This document shows positions 44,051 through 54,505 of a DNA stretch of 64,000 nucleotides, piece by piece; position 1 is the first letter of the stretch; each line of letters starts with the position of its first letter. Source of the DNA: Nematopogon swammerdamellus. Taxonomy: Eukaryota > Arthropoda > Insecta > Lepidoptera > Adelidae. A program made the translations under genes and the position numbers. Location: contig OX336336.1 of NCBI GenBank assembly GCA_946902875.1, forward strand, positions 25,375,558 through 25,439,557, given 5' to 3'. The notes beneath the pieces were generated by a model that saw only the letters and a list, made by a program, of their open reading frames with translations, was not told where the DNA came from and ran no database searches.

Positions 44051-44384
44051 TGTGATTTAAGATTACCGTGGTTAACATTCATAGTGGAAATATTTATCCG
44101 GTGCTAGCACCGCTGAGGACAAAAACATTAAGCACCAACAATAAGGACACTACTAGTGCATTTTGTCTGTCAGCGGACCTCCGGAACGCAGCTCAAAGCC
44201 AACATCTTCAAACTACCTACAGCTATAATCTCCGTCAACGGCGGAACATGTCAAACTGGCTAGTTCCTCGTTGACCGCCGCCGGACACAGAGCTCGCTTG
44301 AAAATGGCTCGAATGTTCGAGTCGAAACGTCGCGGCAACGCGATACAAAAACCGTGAGTAAAGCCGTAAATAAATATTTCTACT
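44051..44384. mobile_element. Non-repeat segment splitting the 21-bp minisatellite
   Basis: About 335 bp of unrelated sequence (ACAAAAACATTAAGCACC, TCCGTCAACGGCGGAACATG, GAGTCGAAACGTCGCGGCAA). It ends TAAATAAATATTTCTACT before the array resumes. It may be a retrotransposon 3' end, but I cannot name it. Confidence 0.45.
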
Positions 44385-44690
44385 AAGAATATTGTTCCTC
44401 ACAAGGAGGATATCGAACCTCAGAAGGAGAATATTGATCCTCATAAGAACAATAGTGACCCTCATAAGAATATTGTTCCTCACAAGGAGGATATCGAACC
44501 TCACAAGGAGAATATTGATCCTCATAAGAAGAATAGTGACCCTAATAAGAAGAATATTGTTCCTCACAAGGAGGATATCGAACCTCATAAGGAGAACAGT
44601 GATCCTCCTACAGAGAATATTGATCATCATAAGGAGAATATTGATCCTCACAAGGAGAATATTGATCCTCATAAGGAGAATAATTGATTA
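44385..44690. repeat. 21-bp minisatellite, second block
   Basis: The same 21-bp units resume (CCTCACAAGGAGGATATCGA), with a less regular higher-order pattern and GAGAATATTGATCCTCA units at the right end. Confidence 0.9.
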
Positions 44691-44764
44691 AATTGAATGA
44701 GGAAAAGCGACACACCCAAAGTGGCCAACTGCCTAAAGAGCGGTTATTTTTAGACCCATCAGTC

Positions 44765-44990
44765 TATATATAATACAAGCTGTGCCCGCGGCTCCGCCCG
44801 CTCTCATATTTGACTTCTCTGCTAACCTCATAAGCCATTTAGCGTGATAGTAAGTAGCCTATAGTTGACGGGAAGAATCAAGATATCCGTAGAATTTTTT
44901 TTTATTAAAATCAGTTTAGTGGTTCTCGAGTTATAAGCGGACAGACAGACAGACAGACAGAAAGCAGACGTTGGATTTTATTAAAGGTAA
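44765..44990 (+). repeat. Interspersed repeat F, copy 2
   Basis: GCTGTGCCCGCGGCTCCGCC to GACGTTGGATTTTATTAAAG, with a (GACA)n run. Confidence 0.85.
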
Positions 44991-45239
44991 GGATAAGGAA
45001 GGAAGGATTAAAGCATATAAGCGTTGTCTTTCGCCGAAACGAATGTTCTTGATTTAATCTATTTTGTTTTGAAAGACAGGTTTTGAACTCGAGTCTCCCT
45101 CGTGCGAAAAGGCCACATGTCATTAACCCGACTGACTTGACTGGCCATTATTCAAGCATATAAAAAACTTCATAGACGTATGGAACTTGTAGTATTTATT
45201 GCCTTTTTGTAATCTACGTATTTACATAATATGAATGAA

Positions 45240-45845
45240 TGTTTTGCGTGCTTAAAGATATAGACGAATGCCTCATCATCTTAAAATTTCTGACCTCTCA
45301 GATATTCCTTCGGTCTCGGAAATAAATATAAATCACAAGGGTTGAGGTCTGGTGAATATTATGGAGGATGTTCAAGTATTTCAAAGCCAGCCTCGTGAGT
45401 GGCGGCCATTGCAAATGCGGACTTGTGTGTCGTGCGTGCGTGGCGTTATTCTGGTGAAACGGAATATCATTCGCGAGTTTGAAATGATATACATACATAC
45501 ATATCACACACGCTGAATCCCGACAATCGGGGTAAGCAGAGTAATCGGTGTTGTGCTGCAAGAACTCTGGTAAATTTCAGCACAACGCCGACCACCACGT
45601 TTCGCAAAGTATTCGAACAAGATTAAATCGATCAAGCAGCAAGTAAGGCACGAAGACCCACCTGCTGCATGACTCGGTGGAAGTACCGTGCCAAGGTGAG
45701 AGGTGGCGAGCCTGTCGCCCTTTAGCACGGCATCTTGTCCTTATCCCTTAGTCGCCTTTTACGACATGCACGGGGAGAGATGCAGTGGGGCTATTCTTTT
45801 GAAGTACCGAACCCACACGGTACAGTTTGAAATGAATGACTCAAA
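45240..45845 (-). pseudogene. Second mariner transposase pseudogene, holding a SINE family B copy
   Basis: The minus frame reads FHQNNATHARHTSPHLQWPP, LTRLALKYLNILHNIHQTST and LVIYIYFRDRRNI, which follows the HDNARPH...YSPDL-P-DF layout of mariner transposases but is decayed. The SINE B at 45484-45826 lies between AGTTTGAAATGA and a repeat of it. Confidence 0.6.
45484..45826 (-). repeat. SINE family B copy with target duplication
   Basis: Full length, from CATACATACATA to CCCACACGGTACA. Flanked by GTTTGAAATGA on both sides (11 bp), which fits insertion by LINE machinery. Confidence 0.9.
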
Positions 45846-46208
45846 TAAAAAAAGTGTTGTTTTATAGACAGCCAAAACTTCAACGGAAGATCGACACAGC
45901 CAATAACACTACTCGCGAAATCACGCTCAGAGAGGCGCCATGCCAGCTACAAGGCGGACAAAGGGGTCGCCTGTGGCGCAATGATTCAAGTCTCCCAGCT
46001 TGGGATCACCAATTAGACGGATGGCGCGACGCTGGATAGAGTCCAAGGACGCCAATAAGAGGGCATCCGTCCCACAGATGACTACAGCACTCCATTACTG
46101 GGCGAACTTGCGCTTTATACATATAGCATAAGAAGTTACGCCGGTGAGAGGAACCGCCTGCTGCGGTAAAGTACGCCCAATTTCTTCGAGGCAAGTGTAG
46201 CTTTGGAC

Positions 46209-46860
46209 CAGTGCCGGACTTGTACTGTTCTTATCTTAAGTACAGGCCACTTGACTTTCGCCGCCCGCGCATAACATAAATAACATAGGAAAATCGCAAT
46301 GGGTACTTAAAACCTTTACCCAAATGATATTTAGCATAATAGACCGAAAGCTCTATCCACAAGTGACTTGCGTCCATAATCGCGCACAAACTTGACGGCT
46401 TACACTATACGTGTATACCGTGTGGGGCCGGTACTTTAAAAGAATAGCCCCACTGCATCTCTCCCCGTGTATGTCGTAAAAGGCGACTATGGGATATGAC
46501 TCCCTTCTTATATTACTAGGTGGTAGGGTTTAACCCGCCCGGGTTGGTACCACCGCACTGAATGAAAGGTCGGTCGAAACAGCTATGTAAATAGTTTGTC
46601 TTTTCCGTCCAGTTCAGTGTAGCCGGCACGACCAAAGGGATGCACTGACGTGGCACCAAGTTCACCCGGTGTTATGGGCTGACATCACGGATGTTGTAGG
46701 TGATGTAGCCATCCGTGTCAGGTTCAAAAATAAAAAATAAAAAAATAATACCAAAGCGGATGTAATATTCTTTAGCGCCGCCGTCGGAAATCTGCCGCCC
46801 CCCTGAAGTTTGCCGCCCCTAGGCCGCGGCCTATACGCCCTAATGGGAAATCCAGGACTG
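46209..46860. mobile_element. hAT-type MITE with 8-bp duplication, holding a SINE family A copy
   Basis: Ends CAGTGCCGGAC and near complement (TCCAGGACTG). CTTTGGAC lies on both sides (46201-46208, 46861-46868). The first bases fit YARNG. A full-length SINE A is at 46415-46735. Confidence 0.88.
46415..46735 (+). repeat. SINE family A, full-length copy
   Basis: ACCGTGTGGGGCCGGTACTT to CCGTGTCAGGTTCAAAAATA. The innermost layer of a three-level nest. Confidence 0.88.
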
Positions 46861-47045
46861 CTTTGGACTCTATGAAGCCCCTAAAACCGACATCTTTGTT
46901 CAATTCCACGCCCAGGAGGTCTTTAGGATTGTTAGGTATGGCCGTACCCTGAAACGGAACCCTGGAAGGGAAACCCGTCAGCCTTGGTAGAGAAGCCGCA
47001 TGTTTGAGTGTTTGCTGACGTTGATATCAACAAGGTGCTCGCGGT

Positions 47046-47132
47046 TCCACCTTAGTCACCTTTTACGACATGCACGGGAAGAGATGCAGTGGAACTATTC
47101 TTTTTAATTACCGACTCCACACGGTACAAACA
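47046..47132 (-). repeat. SINE head, truncated, next to the first visible IDH exon
   Basis: CACCTTTTACGACATGCACG through TTACCGACTCCACACGGTAC. It ends about 40 bases from the exon's donor. Confidence 0.75.
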
Positions 47133-47174
47133 AAACAGCGATGTCGAAGTAGCGAGAACATGACTAATAAATAC

Positions 47175-47290
47175 CTTGACGTATGGGAAGATGAGTTTCT
47201 CCTTGATCTTCTCCCAGATGATGCGGGTCATCTCGTCGCCGTCCATCTCCACGACCGGCTTTGCGGCCACCACGCGCTTTGCGGTCCCAT
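47175..47290 (-). CDS. Idh: NADP-dependent isocitrate dehydrogenase, first visible coding exon
   Basis: Two bases plus 38 codons, acceptor GTGTTCAG|AT, donor AAG|GTATTT. The residues are [20 protein letters not shown] then [32 protein letters not shown] is the N-terminal signature of eukaryotic NADP-IDH. The exon starts inside a codon, so an upstream exon must supply the start and, if the protein is mitochondrial, the leader. I could not find that exon. The 8.4-kb intron that follows holds minisatellites and nested transposons. Confidence 0.96.
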
Positions 47291-47299
47291 CTGAACACA

Positions 47300-49370
47300 C
47301 AAAGATTAATTTTAATCATACAATAATCATGCTCATGAAAAGTGGTAGAAAAATTCTAAACAACATTAAAATAATTAAGGGGTGTACCCCTTAATTTTTT
47401 ACTTTTGGCTTTTTGACATGAATTTGATGAAACTTCTTTATCCTGCTGCCGGAGGTTTTTACAAAAAGTTGCGTTACGAAAATTATGTACTTTTGGCGAC
47501 TTAGATCTCGAAAACTGTAAGAGTTACAGGAAGGTGAGGCACATCATCTTAAAGGTAGTTCTTCCGACTTGCTAAGACAACATACCCGAGAGTCGTACAT
47601 CAACTTGCAATTTCTTTCTTTTAGTAGAAAAAAATATTTTTTTAATCGTTTTTTTTTTTTTCAAAATCGGTTCAGCCGTTTCAGAATAAAAAGGAAAAAG
47701 TGTTTGAGAGGGCATATTATCTCGGAAACTACTGATCCATGACTACTTATCCGCTGGGGAAAATGATAATATTTTTTTTTTGTCGAAAACTACTTCCCCC
47801 ACAACTACTCGTGTGCATGGTGGGACAAGCAAGGATAGGTATTGATGAGATCTTCATCAAATTCACGAATCTGCGGCCGTGTCTCCGACACAGCCCACTC
47901 GCTTTTTTTTATTATTTGTTGCCATTAAGTCATATTCTGTGAAAATTTCGGACTTTCGGACGGACGGACGGACGGACAGACGGCGTAGGTAGGCTTAGTA
48001 CATAAACGCGTATTATGGTCAATCAATCAGTTCTTTCAAAATAACCAATTTCAAGAACATTCAGTTTGCCTACGAGCCTACAGTTTAGTTAGTATTTTCC
48101 TAGTTAGGGTACTCAAGTGATAGATAACTATAGTTGACGTAACAACCAATTGCTCCCCAGCTGGCATAATTGGCTCAATTGCTCTAATAGCCTCTTACAC
48201 GCCCGAGGAGCGCTTACCTACACCGTTCTTATCTCATTATTAACCAATTTCAGTCATCATTTCAGAACTATTCTTGAGACTCATTTCATTAGGATGTTCG
48301 GGGAGCATTTTTGCGAGCATTTTTGCTTTTCCAAATGCTTAAATGCAAAGAGTTTGTATTACGTCCTTTGCTTAAATGTTAAAACCGTGATTAGGAAAGG
48401 CATCCGGGGACCGTCGCGTCGTCCGTCGTCGGGCCGGGACGTACTTCAAGCAGCGAATTAGCTTTGCCATTCGAACGCTGGCTGCGTCCTTCATGGGAAC
48501 CATCCCATTGATACCCATGATGATTGAATATTTTTGTTACACAATTTTACGTAGTGTTTCTCTGTAAAATATTTTCTTTATGTAACTTGTATCTAGGTCA
48601 GTCAGTCAGCTTGTAAGCGTCCACTGCTGGACATACCCTTGGCTGCCCTTGCAGTTGAGTATGAGGAAACTTGCCTATGTCATGTTTATTCACAAGATAT
48701 TGAACAATAAAATAAACTGTACTGATTTGCTAGCACAAATTAACATAATATGTACGTGTACCTAGGAGTACGGTTACAAGGTGTTCTGGTTTGTTCCATA
48801 TTCGAAGTGCCAAGGGAAAAGGCGCCCACTTTACAGAATTTGTAAAACTTATAACAGTAGTTTTAATTCCATTGACATACTTGCAACAAGTCAGCGTGCT
48901 TTTAGAGACATTATAGTAAAACAATTTGAGAATAAATGAATAGGAATTTTTAATATCACCCTCAGTATAGAATACCAAACAAAATATTAAAAAAATTGGG
49001 TCTGGGTCCGTGCTCCACCTAGGTTCTCCACCTGGGTGGAGAATGGGATACTTACAATTTATACCATATACCATGCTCCAACTGATAATATTATTGTACA
49101 GTCCATGACTTAAGAATGAAATATATGCATGAAGATAAATACGAATAAAAGTCAGTTGCTTGCCGGACTCTGCGTTTCAATCATTGTCTCCCGCTCCCGT
49201 CTTTACAAATTGTAAAAATAAAAAAAGGAAAATAGAAATAATTAATGTATTCAGTTTTAAGTTGGAGTATAGGTTGGAGTTGGCAAAGAGTACTGTTAAG
49301 TTTTATATGAGAGTTATTTGTTTGTTGATTTGTTAATTATTTCTTTATTTGGGTGGTGGGTTTATTTTAC
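47300..49370. other. Probable IDH upstream intron, no exon found
   Basis: GGTTCCGTA-type repeat remnants (CGGACGGACGGACGGACAG at 47953), a LINE phrase (GTCCACTGCTGGACATACCC at 48618), otherwise AT-rich. I found no convincing leader exon. Confidence 0.5.
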
Positions 49371-49379
49371 GCTAATTGC

Positions 49380-49865
49380 AGCATAGTCTACCTACACTTA
49401 TGTACGGGAGTGAAAGTTGGGCATGGCAGACGAAGCATGAAAGCTGTGGAAATGCGCGCGTTGAGGAGTATGTGCGGAGTTACAATGAAAGATAGATTGA
49501 GAAATAGTGTAGTGCGAGAGCGCTGTGGGTTGAAAGAAGGATTGAGAAAGGGATGCTTCGGTGGTTCGGTCATGTTGGAAGAATGGATGATAGGAGACTA
49601 ACGAAAGAAATTTATGAAGCAAATGTGAGTGGAAGAGTCGGGAAGGGTCGCCCTAGACGCACGTACCTGGACCAGATCGGGCATGTGCTCAAAAAGGGGC
49701 AAGTGCTTAGTACCCGTAACCGACGAGCATGCATGAAGAACATTATGGGAGTGGAAGAGGCGGCAGAGGTGTGTCAGGATCGTGGCACGTGGAGATCCGT
49801 TGTCTCTGCCTAACCCACCGGGAAACAGGCGTGACGCTATCTATGTATGTATGTATGTATGTATG
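49380..49865 (+). pseudogene. LINE ORF2 C-terminus with (TATG)n tail
   Basis: Frames read [33 protein letters not shown] and, after a frameshift, [52 protein letters not shown]. This is the tail of a LINE well known in Lepidoptera; it ends (ATGT)n. One frameshift near 49545 breaks it. SINE family B has the same kind of tail. Confidence 0.85.
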
Positions 49866-50099
49866 CAGCATAGTCTGTAATTGGTTTTTGTTATTTATTA
49901 TGTAATATTATAATAACAATGTTTATATAATTTAGTAATAAGCCATACTTATTGTTTTTACTTTGTTGCAATAGACTCTATGGCATCTATATACCTCTAT
50001 TGAATAGAGGTATAGGCTTTAGATTACATAGTTACCATTATTTCTTGTTTGTTATTTGTGTTGCCATGTTTAAAGCAGTTGTGTTGCCCTTGAAATAAA

Positions 50100-50320
50100 A
50101 AAATAAATAAAAATAAAATACGCCTCTCCAACTCTCCTCCAGTCCTCCCGGCCTTCAGCGATACGGAACCACTGTTTTCCGCCGACGTACTTGATGTCGT
50201 CGTCCCACCTGGCGAGTGGTCTTCCCACACTCCGTTTTCCTGTCCACGGCCGCCAGTGCAGGACACGGTTACTCCAACCCGCTGCCACTTGACTTGAGCT
50301 TAGTCACCCCGTGTCCAATA
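50100..50320 (-). pseudogene. LINE ORF2 C-terminal fragment
   Basis: The minus frame reads NRVLHWRPWTGKRSVGRPLA, RWDDDIKYVGGKQWFRIAEG and REDWRRVGEAY, a relative of 35400-35690. Confidence 0.75.
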
Positions 50321-50394
50321 TCGACTACTTTTTAGTGCGTCGGCGGATTGCCTCGTTACGCACCATATCTGTGCGTGTAATAAATAAGGTGTCT

Positions 50395-50560
50395 TCAAGC
50401 GTCGTATTAACGGGCTAGACAGCCTAGCAACAGTCCGCAAATCTGCTGGCATGGCACCTAACTGAGCGTGGTTTCGCGAGGAGAGGTGATTTTGGCTCTG
50501 TCGACTGCACTATTGGTCTCTCGGCACAGCCACCCATGCTGGTTTACATTTTAAAAAATG
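50395..50560 (+). repeat. SINE family C, diverged copy
   Basis: GCTGGCATGGCACCTAACTG through CGGCACAGCCACCCATGCTG to TTTACATTTTAAAAAA. Confidence 0.55.
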
Positions 50561-50826
50561 ATCACGTAACGATATTCCCAGCATGGCTCGCTCCATTGCT
50601 CGCTGGGCTAATTTCAACATTTGGACAACAGCGACCGTCAGAGTTCACGTTTCACACCCGTGTATCTAGGTGTTTATATGTTAATTGTATTTTGTTTACT
50701 GAAATTAAATGAATAAAATGCAATGTAATAATGTTTACATACAATATGTAATAATCAGAGAGCTAATAGTATCCGCTTCAGCGTCACACTCACATGGCTT
50801 CCACGTAGTTCTGCAAGATTTCTATC

Positions 50827-51262
50827 CAGAGGCGGATTTTCCTTAAGGTCGACATAGGCCCGGGCCTAGGGCGGCCAGATATTAGGGGCGGCCAATCTGT
50901 ACCTGCTGCTGGAAGCAGTGAGCGCAGGTACAGAATAGAAAGGGTGCCGGCCGGAGCAAGTGCGTGCGACGTGCGGGAGTGGTGAGCGCGGCGGCGGAGA
51001 CGACGCACTATTTACGCGGACAAAATAATTTAGCTATGACGATAAGGTCAATATTGCCGCAAAACTTATAAAAAATACTTTTGCTAATGTAAAATAAACC
51101 GAGAAATAATATATTTCTGGCAGGTTGAACCGAACGCAATACTGATTTTCGTACAACTTCACATTTGTATCTATGCTGTAAACTTGAAAGGGGCGGCTGC
51201 ATTGAATTAGGGCGGCTGGTACTAAACGGCCTAGGGCGGCTAAGGCTGCTAGTCCGCCTCTG
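50827..51262. mobile_element. hAT-type MITE with 8-bp duplication
   Basis: Ends CAGAGGCGGATTTTCC and near complement (AGTCCGCCTCTG), then CCTAGGGCGGC in both arms. Flanks TTTCTATC and CTTCTATC differ at one base. The ends fit YARNG. Confidence 0.85.
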
Positions 51263-51374
51263 CTTCTATCTACCTATATTAATAACGAGAAGCATGAAAC
51301 TATGACAAGCGAGTCGTGGCGGAAAATTTTCTGCAGCCAGTGAGAGGTGCGTTTTCATTCACTTGAAATATTTA

Positions 51375-51740
51375 CATACATAGCGTCACGCCTGTTTCCC
51401 GGTGGGTTAGGCAGAGACAACGGATATCAACGTGCCACGATCCTGACACACCTTACCGGCCTGACAGGAGCATTTTCACGAACCTTTTGAAAAACCCCAG
51501 GCTGTACTTGCGAGGAAATAGATGGGCAGGGAGGGCGTTCTACATTTTATGGGTGCATCCCGTCCCTGCCCAGTACGCGTAGTGCGGAGGCGGAATAGAA
51601 ACGACGGAATTGCGTTAAACAGCTCCTCCGAACACTCCCCGTGAAATAGACGATAGAACACACTTAGCGAGCCGACGTACCTACGGAGTTGCAGCGGTTC
51701 TAAGTCGCGTGACACTGACACCACAGGGTCATCCACAACT
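51375..51740 (-). repeat. LINE 3' end plus interspersed repeat D
   Basis: CATAGCGTCACGCCTGTTTC and GGCAGAGACAACGGATATCA match the complement of the LINE tail at 49780-49840; repeat D (AGGAAATAGATGGGCAGGGA, CCCAGTACGCGTAGTGCGGA) follows. Confidence 0.65.
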
Positions 51741-51744
51741 CCAC

Positions 51745-52050
51745 TATACCACAGATTACTTAATAGTTACTTCGTAACAGATAAATCACTCCATAGAAAA
51801 AGTTCCATACCTTCGGCTTTAATAGCCTACTGCTTCACGTCGCCAATCGCTGCGTGCGAAACTGTACCTAAACGATCGAGTGTAAAGTGATTATTGCTTT
51901 GCAGCTTCGCGCAGTTGCGTGGGCAAGCGTGTAGGTATGCTTCGCGCGGCTGACGAATTTCACTGAATTAGACCGCCCCCGCGCCGGCGGCGGTCCAACG
52001 GGCGGTAGGTAGTTAGCGCGCGCAAATACATAAGAGTGCGTGAGGCCTGA
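51745..52050 (+). repeat. 305-bp dispersed repeat, copy 2
   Basis: CACAGATTACTTAATAGTTA through GTACCTAAACGATCGAGTG to GTGCGTGAGGCCTG; same orientation as copy 1 at 30350, 21 kb away. Confidence 0.8.
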
Positions 52051-52361
52051 CTATACTCAGTTGATCTGTCTATAGGTAGACGCCAGTTAGTGAAATATTA
52101 TGTCTACCCTCGCAAGGTACCTACATATTGCGTGACGTCTGGGAGTCTGAAATTAATTGTTATCTCCTTCGGCCTCAGGGCTATTATCTGTTTGCTTTTG
52201 TTTTAACATTTGCAATACTAAAAGTGGTGTATTGTTTACGAATATTAAGCATCCACGCGCTTATCTACGAAATAATGAGCCTAAAATAAAAAAAAAATAT
52301 TGGGTATATCTCCTCCATAGGACCTCTTACGTTATTTATGTAAAAAATTTCGGGAGGGTTA

Positions 52362-53629
52362 CCGTAGAGACTCCGAACTTCGCCTATTGATCCTGTCTTC
52401 GCCTAAAATCAGTTATTAGCAAAATCTTTCTATTTTGTGTGGCTACACATATTTTGAAAACGGTCATAAAAACATTTTTCAATTCTGGCAACATTACACC
52501 CAACACCTGCTACAAACTTTACTCGTATTCGTCAGTGTCACCATTTTTGTTTTGTTGTGTACCGAGTGTCTGCGAGGTGGTCCCAAAGTATTCCTTCTAC
52601 GAAGGCATCGCAAGCAGGTAAGTACCTGTTATTACGTTTACAGGTTCAAACATATAATCGACTTTTAATATACAAAGAGACACTAGCGGAACTTCAACGA
52701 ATCAAAAGTTATTTGAGTAGGCAATGTCAGGATATGTTTTGCAAACCGGTCGAGCCATAACTTCGCCTACCATTAGGGTTGTCACAGTATGTCTCAATTT
52801 GTTTTCTTTCTTTCACTGTGGAAGAGATTCTGATAAAAAATTTGCCTAATAATATTACCAAAAGCATTTTATTATGTATAATGTCTCCATTAATGCAGGC
52901 TTCTATTTAACTTCACCTGTTAGTGGGTGCGGGTCGAATTTTGCAAGTTAATTTTAAATCACTTAACGACGGAAAATTGAGCCGAAATTTTGCAAATTTT
53001 TGTGTAGTTCTGATGAATATAATATTGAAATTGTTACTTTACAGTTTGCTGTAAGGACGCGTAAGCGGTACGTGAGAGCACCAACACATCAACAGGACTT
53101 CATATCAAAGCAAGACGGGAAGGCCTAAAAGGTCTTATATCTACTTTTATTTTAAGTATCTACACTTGTACGTAAATTTTAATGCTAATAAAAAAATAAT
53201 ACACAAAAATTGACTTTTGACAACCCTGCACAAATTTTCAAGTTTGTATGAAAAATGCCCGTTTGGGTCACGTAACTTCGCCTGCCTTATAAATATTTGA
53301 CAAATTGAGACTTAACACAATGCAGTACAGTACATTTTTACTTTTAAGAATTGTGCAGCATGGTGTGGCAATTGGAGATCATAGCATAATGTTGCCAAGA
53401 ACAAAAAATTTGGTAGGCGAAGTCAGGGAACAGCGCCTTGACTTCGCCTAGCTAAGAAATATTTTTTTAAATTAGTTTTCACTATGGAAGAAAGGGTATT
53501 TTATTACATTAAACTATGAACAGTTATTTCAACTACCTAACTAAGGCTATATGAACATCTTAATACCTGTATTTTTGGCGTGAGATCAATTTGGGTATAA
53601 AATCCGGGCGAAGTTAGGGGTTTCTACGG
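52362..53629. mobile_element. 1268-bp TIR element with TA duplication, unknown family
   Basis: Ends CCGTAGAGACTCCGAACTTC and complement of GAAGTTAGGGGTTTCTACGG, with TA on each side and the host MITE sequence continuing. The motif AACTTCGCCT recurs inside in both orientations. The open frames within match nothing I know. Confidence 0.8.
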
Positions 53630-53755
53630 TACATAGCCAATTAGCCAATCAAATAAACTCATTCATTACGCAAAAAAATTATATGTTTTTAGCATTACTT
53701 TTCGAGAAATTTAACAAAACATGTTTGCTACCTAAACATTAACCTGTGTGTAACT

Positions 53756-54505
53756 TTGCTGACTGAATGTCTTAGAGATGCAAGGAAGAATGAGAGACAA
53801 TTAACTGCCACGTGGTTAGACTTTGAAAACGCCTTCGGTTCGGTGCGCCATGAGTTACTATTAAAGGCGCTAGAGTGGTATAATGTGCCACCTCTGATCT
53901 GTAATATAATAGCCTCCTACTACAAAAAACTTTCCTTTGTAATACAAGTAAAAGGCGAAACGGAGAAGACACCGGAAATTCGTTACGGCATAGGACTTTT
54001 CCAGGGTTGCTGCCTCTCTCCTGTCACATTTAACATTGTTATCAACATTCTAATTGATACGCTTGTCGTAAAAGAAAAGAAATGGGGATACAGGTTCAAA
54101 TATGGAGACACATATATGGCGGCCATCCTGGCATTTGCGGATGATATTACGCTGTTAACCCGCAATCCAAAACAAAATCAGTCGCTTCTTAAGGTGGTGG
54201 GTGACTATTGTGAATGGACCAAAGGGATGAAAATAAAACCAGCGAAGTGCTACTGTTTGAGCTTAACCAGGAAAGGTTCAAAGTTTACCTCGAGCAATCC
54301 AGGTTTGACAGTAGCCGGAAAACCAATCGCAACCGTGGCTGATGAAGCTCCTTTTAAATTCTTGGGCAAAAGGATCACCAGCAGAGGAAAGGAGCATCCT
54401 ACTGATGATATTGTCCAACTTTTCGAAGAGAGCCTCCGCCAAACTGACAATCTTCCCCTCCTGGGTACACAAAAGGCATGGATTTACGATAACTACCTGA
54501 CATAA
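53756..54505 (+). pseudogene. Reverse transcriptase domain part of the retrotransposon
   Basis: ATWLDFENAFGSVRHELLLK is RT block A with catalytic Asp; GLFQGCCLSPVTFNIVIN is block B; AFADDITLLTR is the FADD catalytic box; WTKGMKIKPAKC and FKFLGKRIT are later blocks. The N-terminal part (fingers, DNA-binding) is missing. It ends at a TAA at 54503; the same frame resumes directly afterwards with related sequence, so the stop is a point defect or a deletion-free nonsense change. Confidence 0.9.

Larger units (their letters stand above)
45880..47020 (-). pseudogene. LINE reverse transcriptase C-terminal region, split by a hAT-type MITE
   Basis: Right of the insertion, the minus strand encodes NNPKDLLGVELNKDVGFRGF then IESK; left of it SKATLASKKLGVLYRSRRFL and MYKAQVRPVMECCSHLW. 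These are consecutive parts of a Jockey/CR1-type ORF2, so the element was whole here before the MITE entered. Frameshifts are present at the far end. Confidence 0.8.

Noticed and set aside
50800..50830. A minus-strand micro-exon (acceptor CTTGCAG, donor GCCAT|GTGAGT) as the missing IDH leader exon
   Set aside because: The splice signals are good, but it has no ATG in the needed frame and nothing else supports it.
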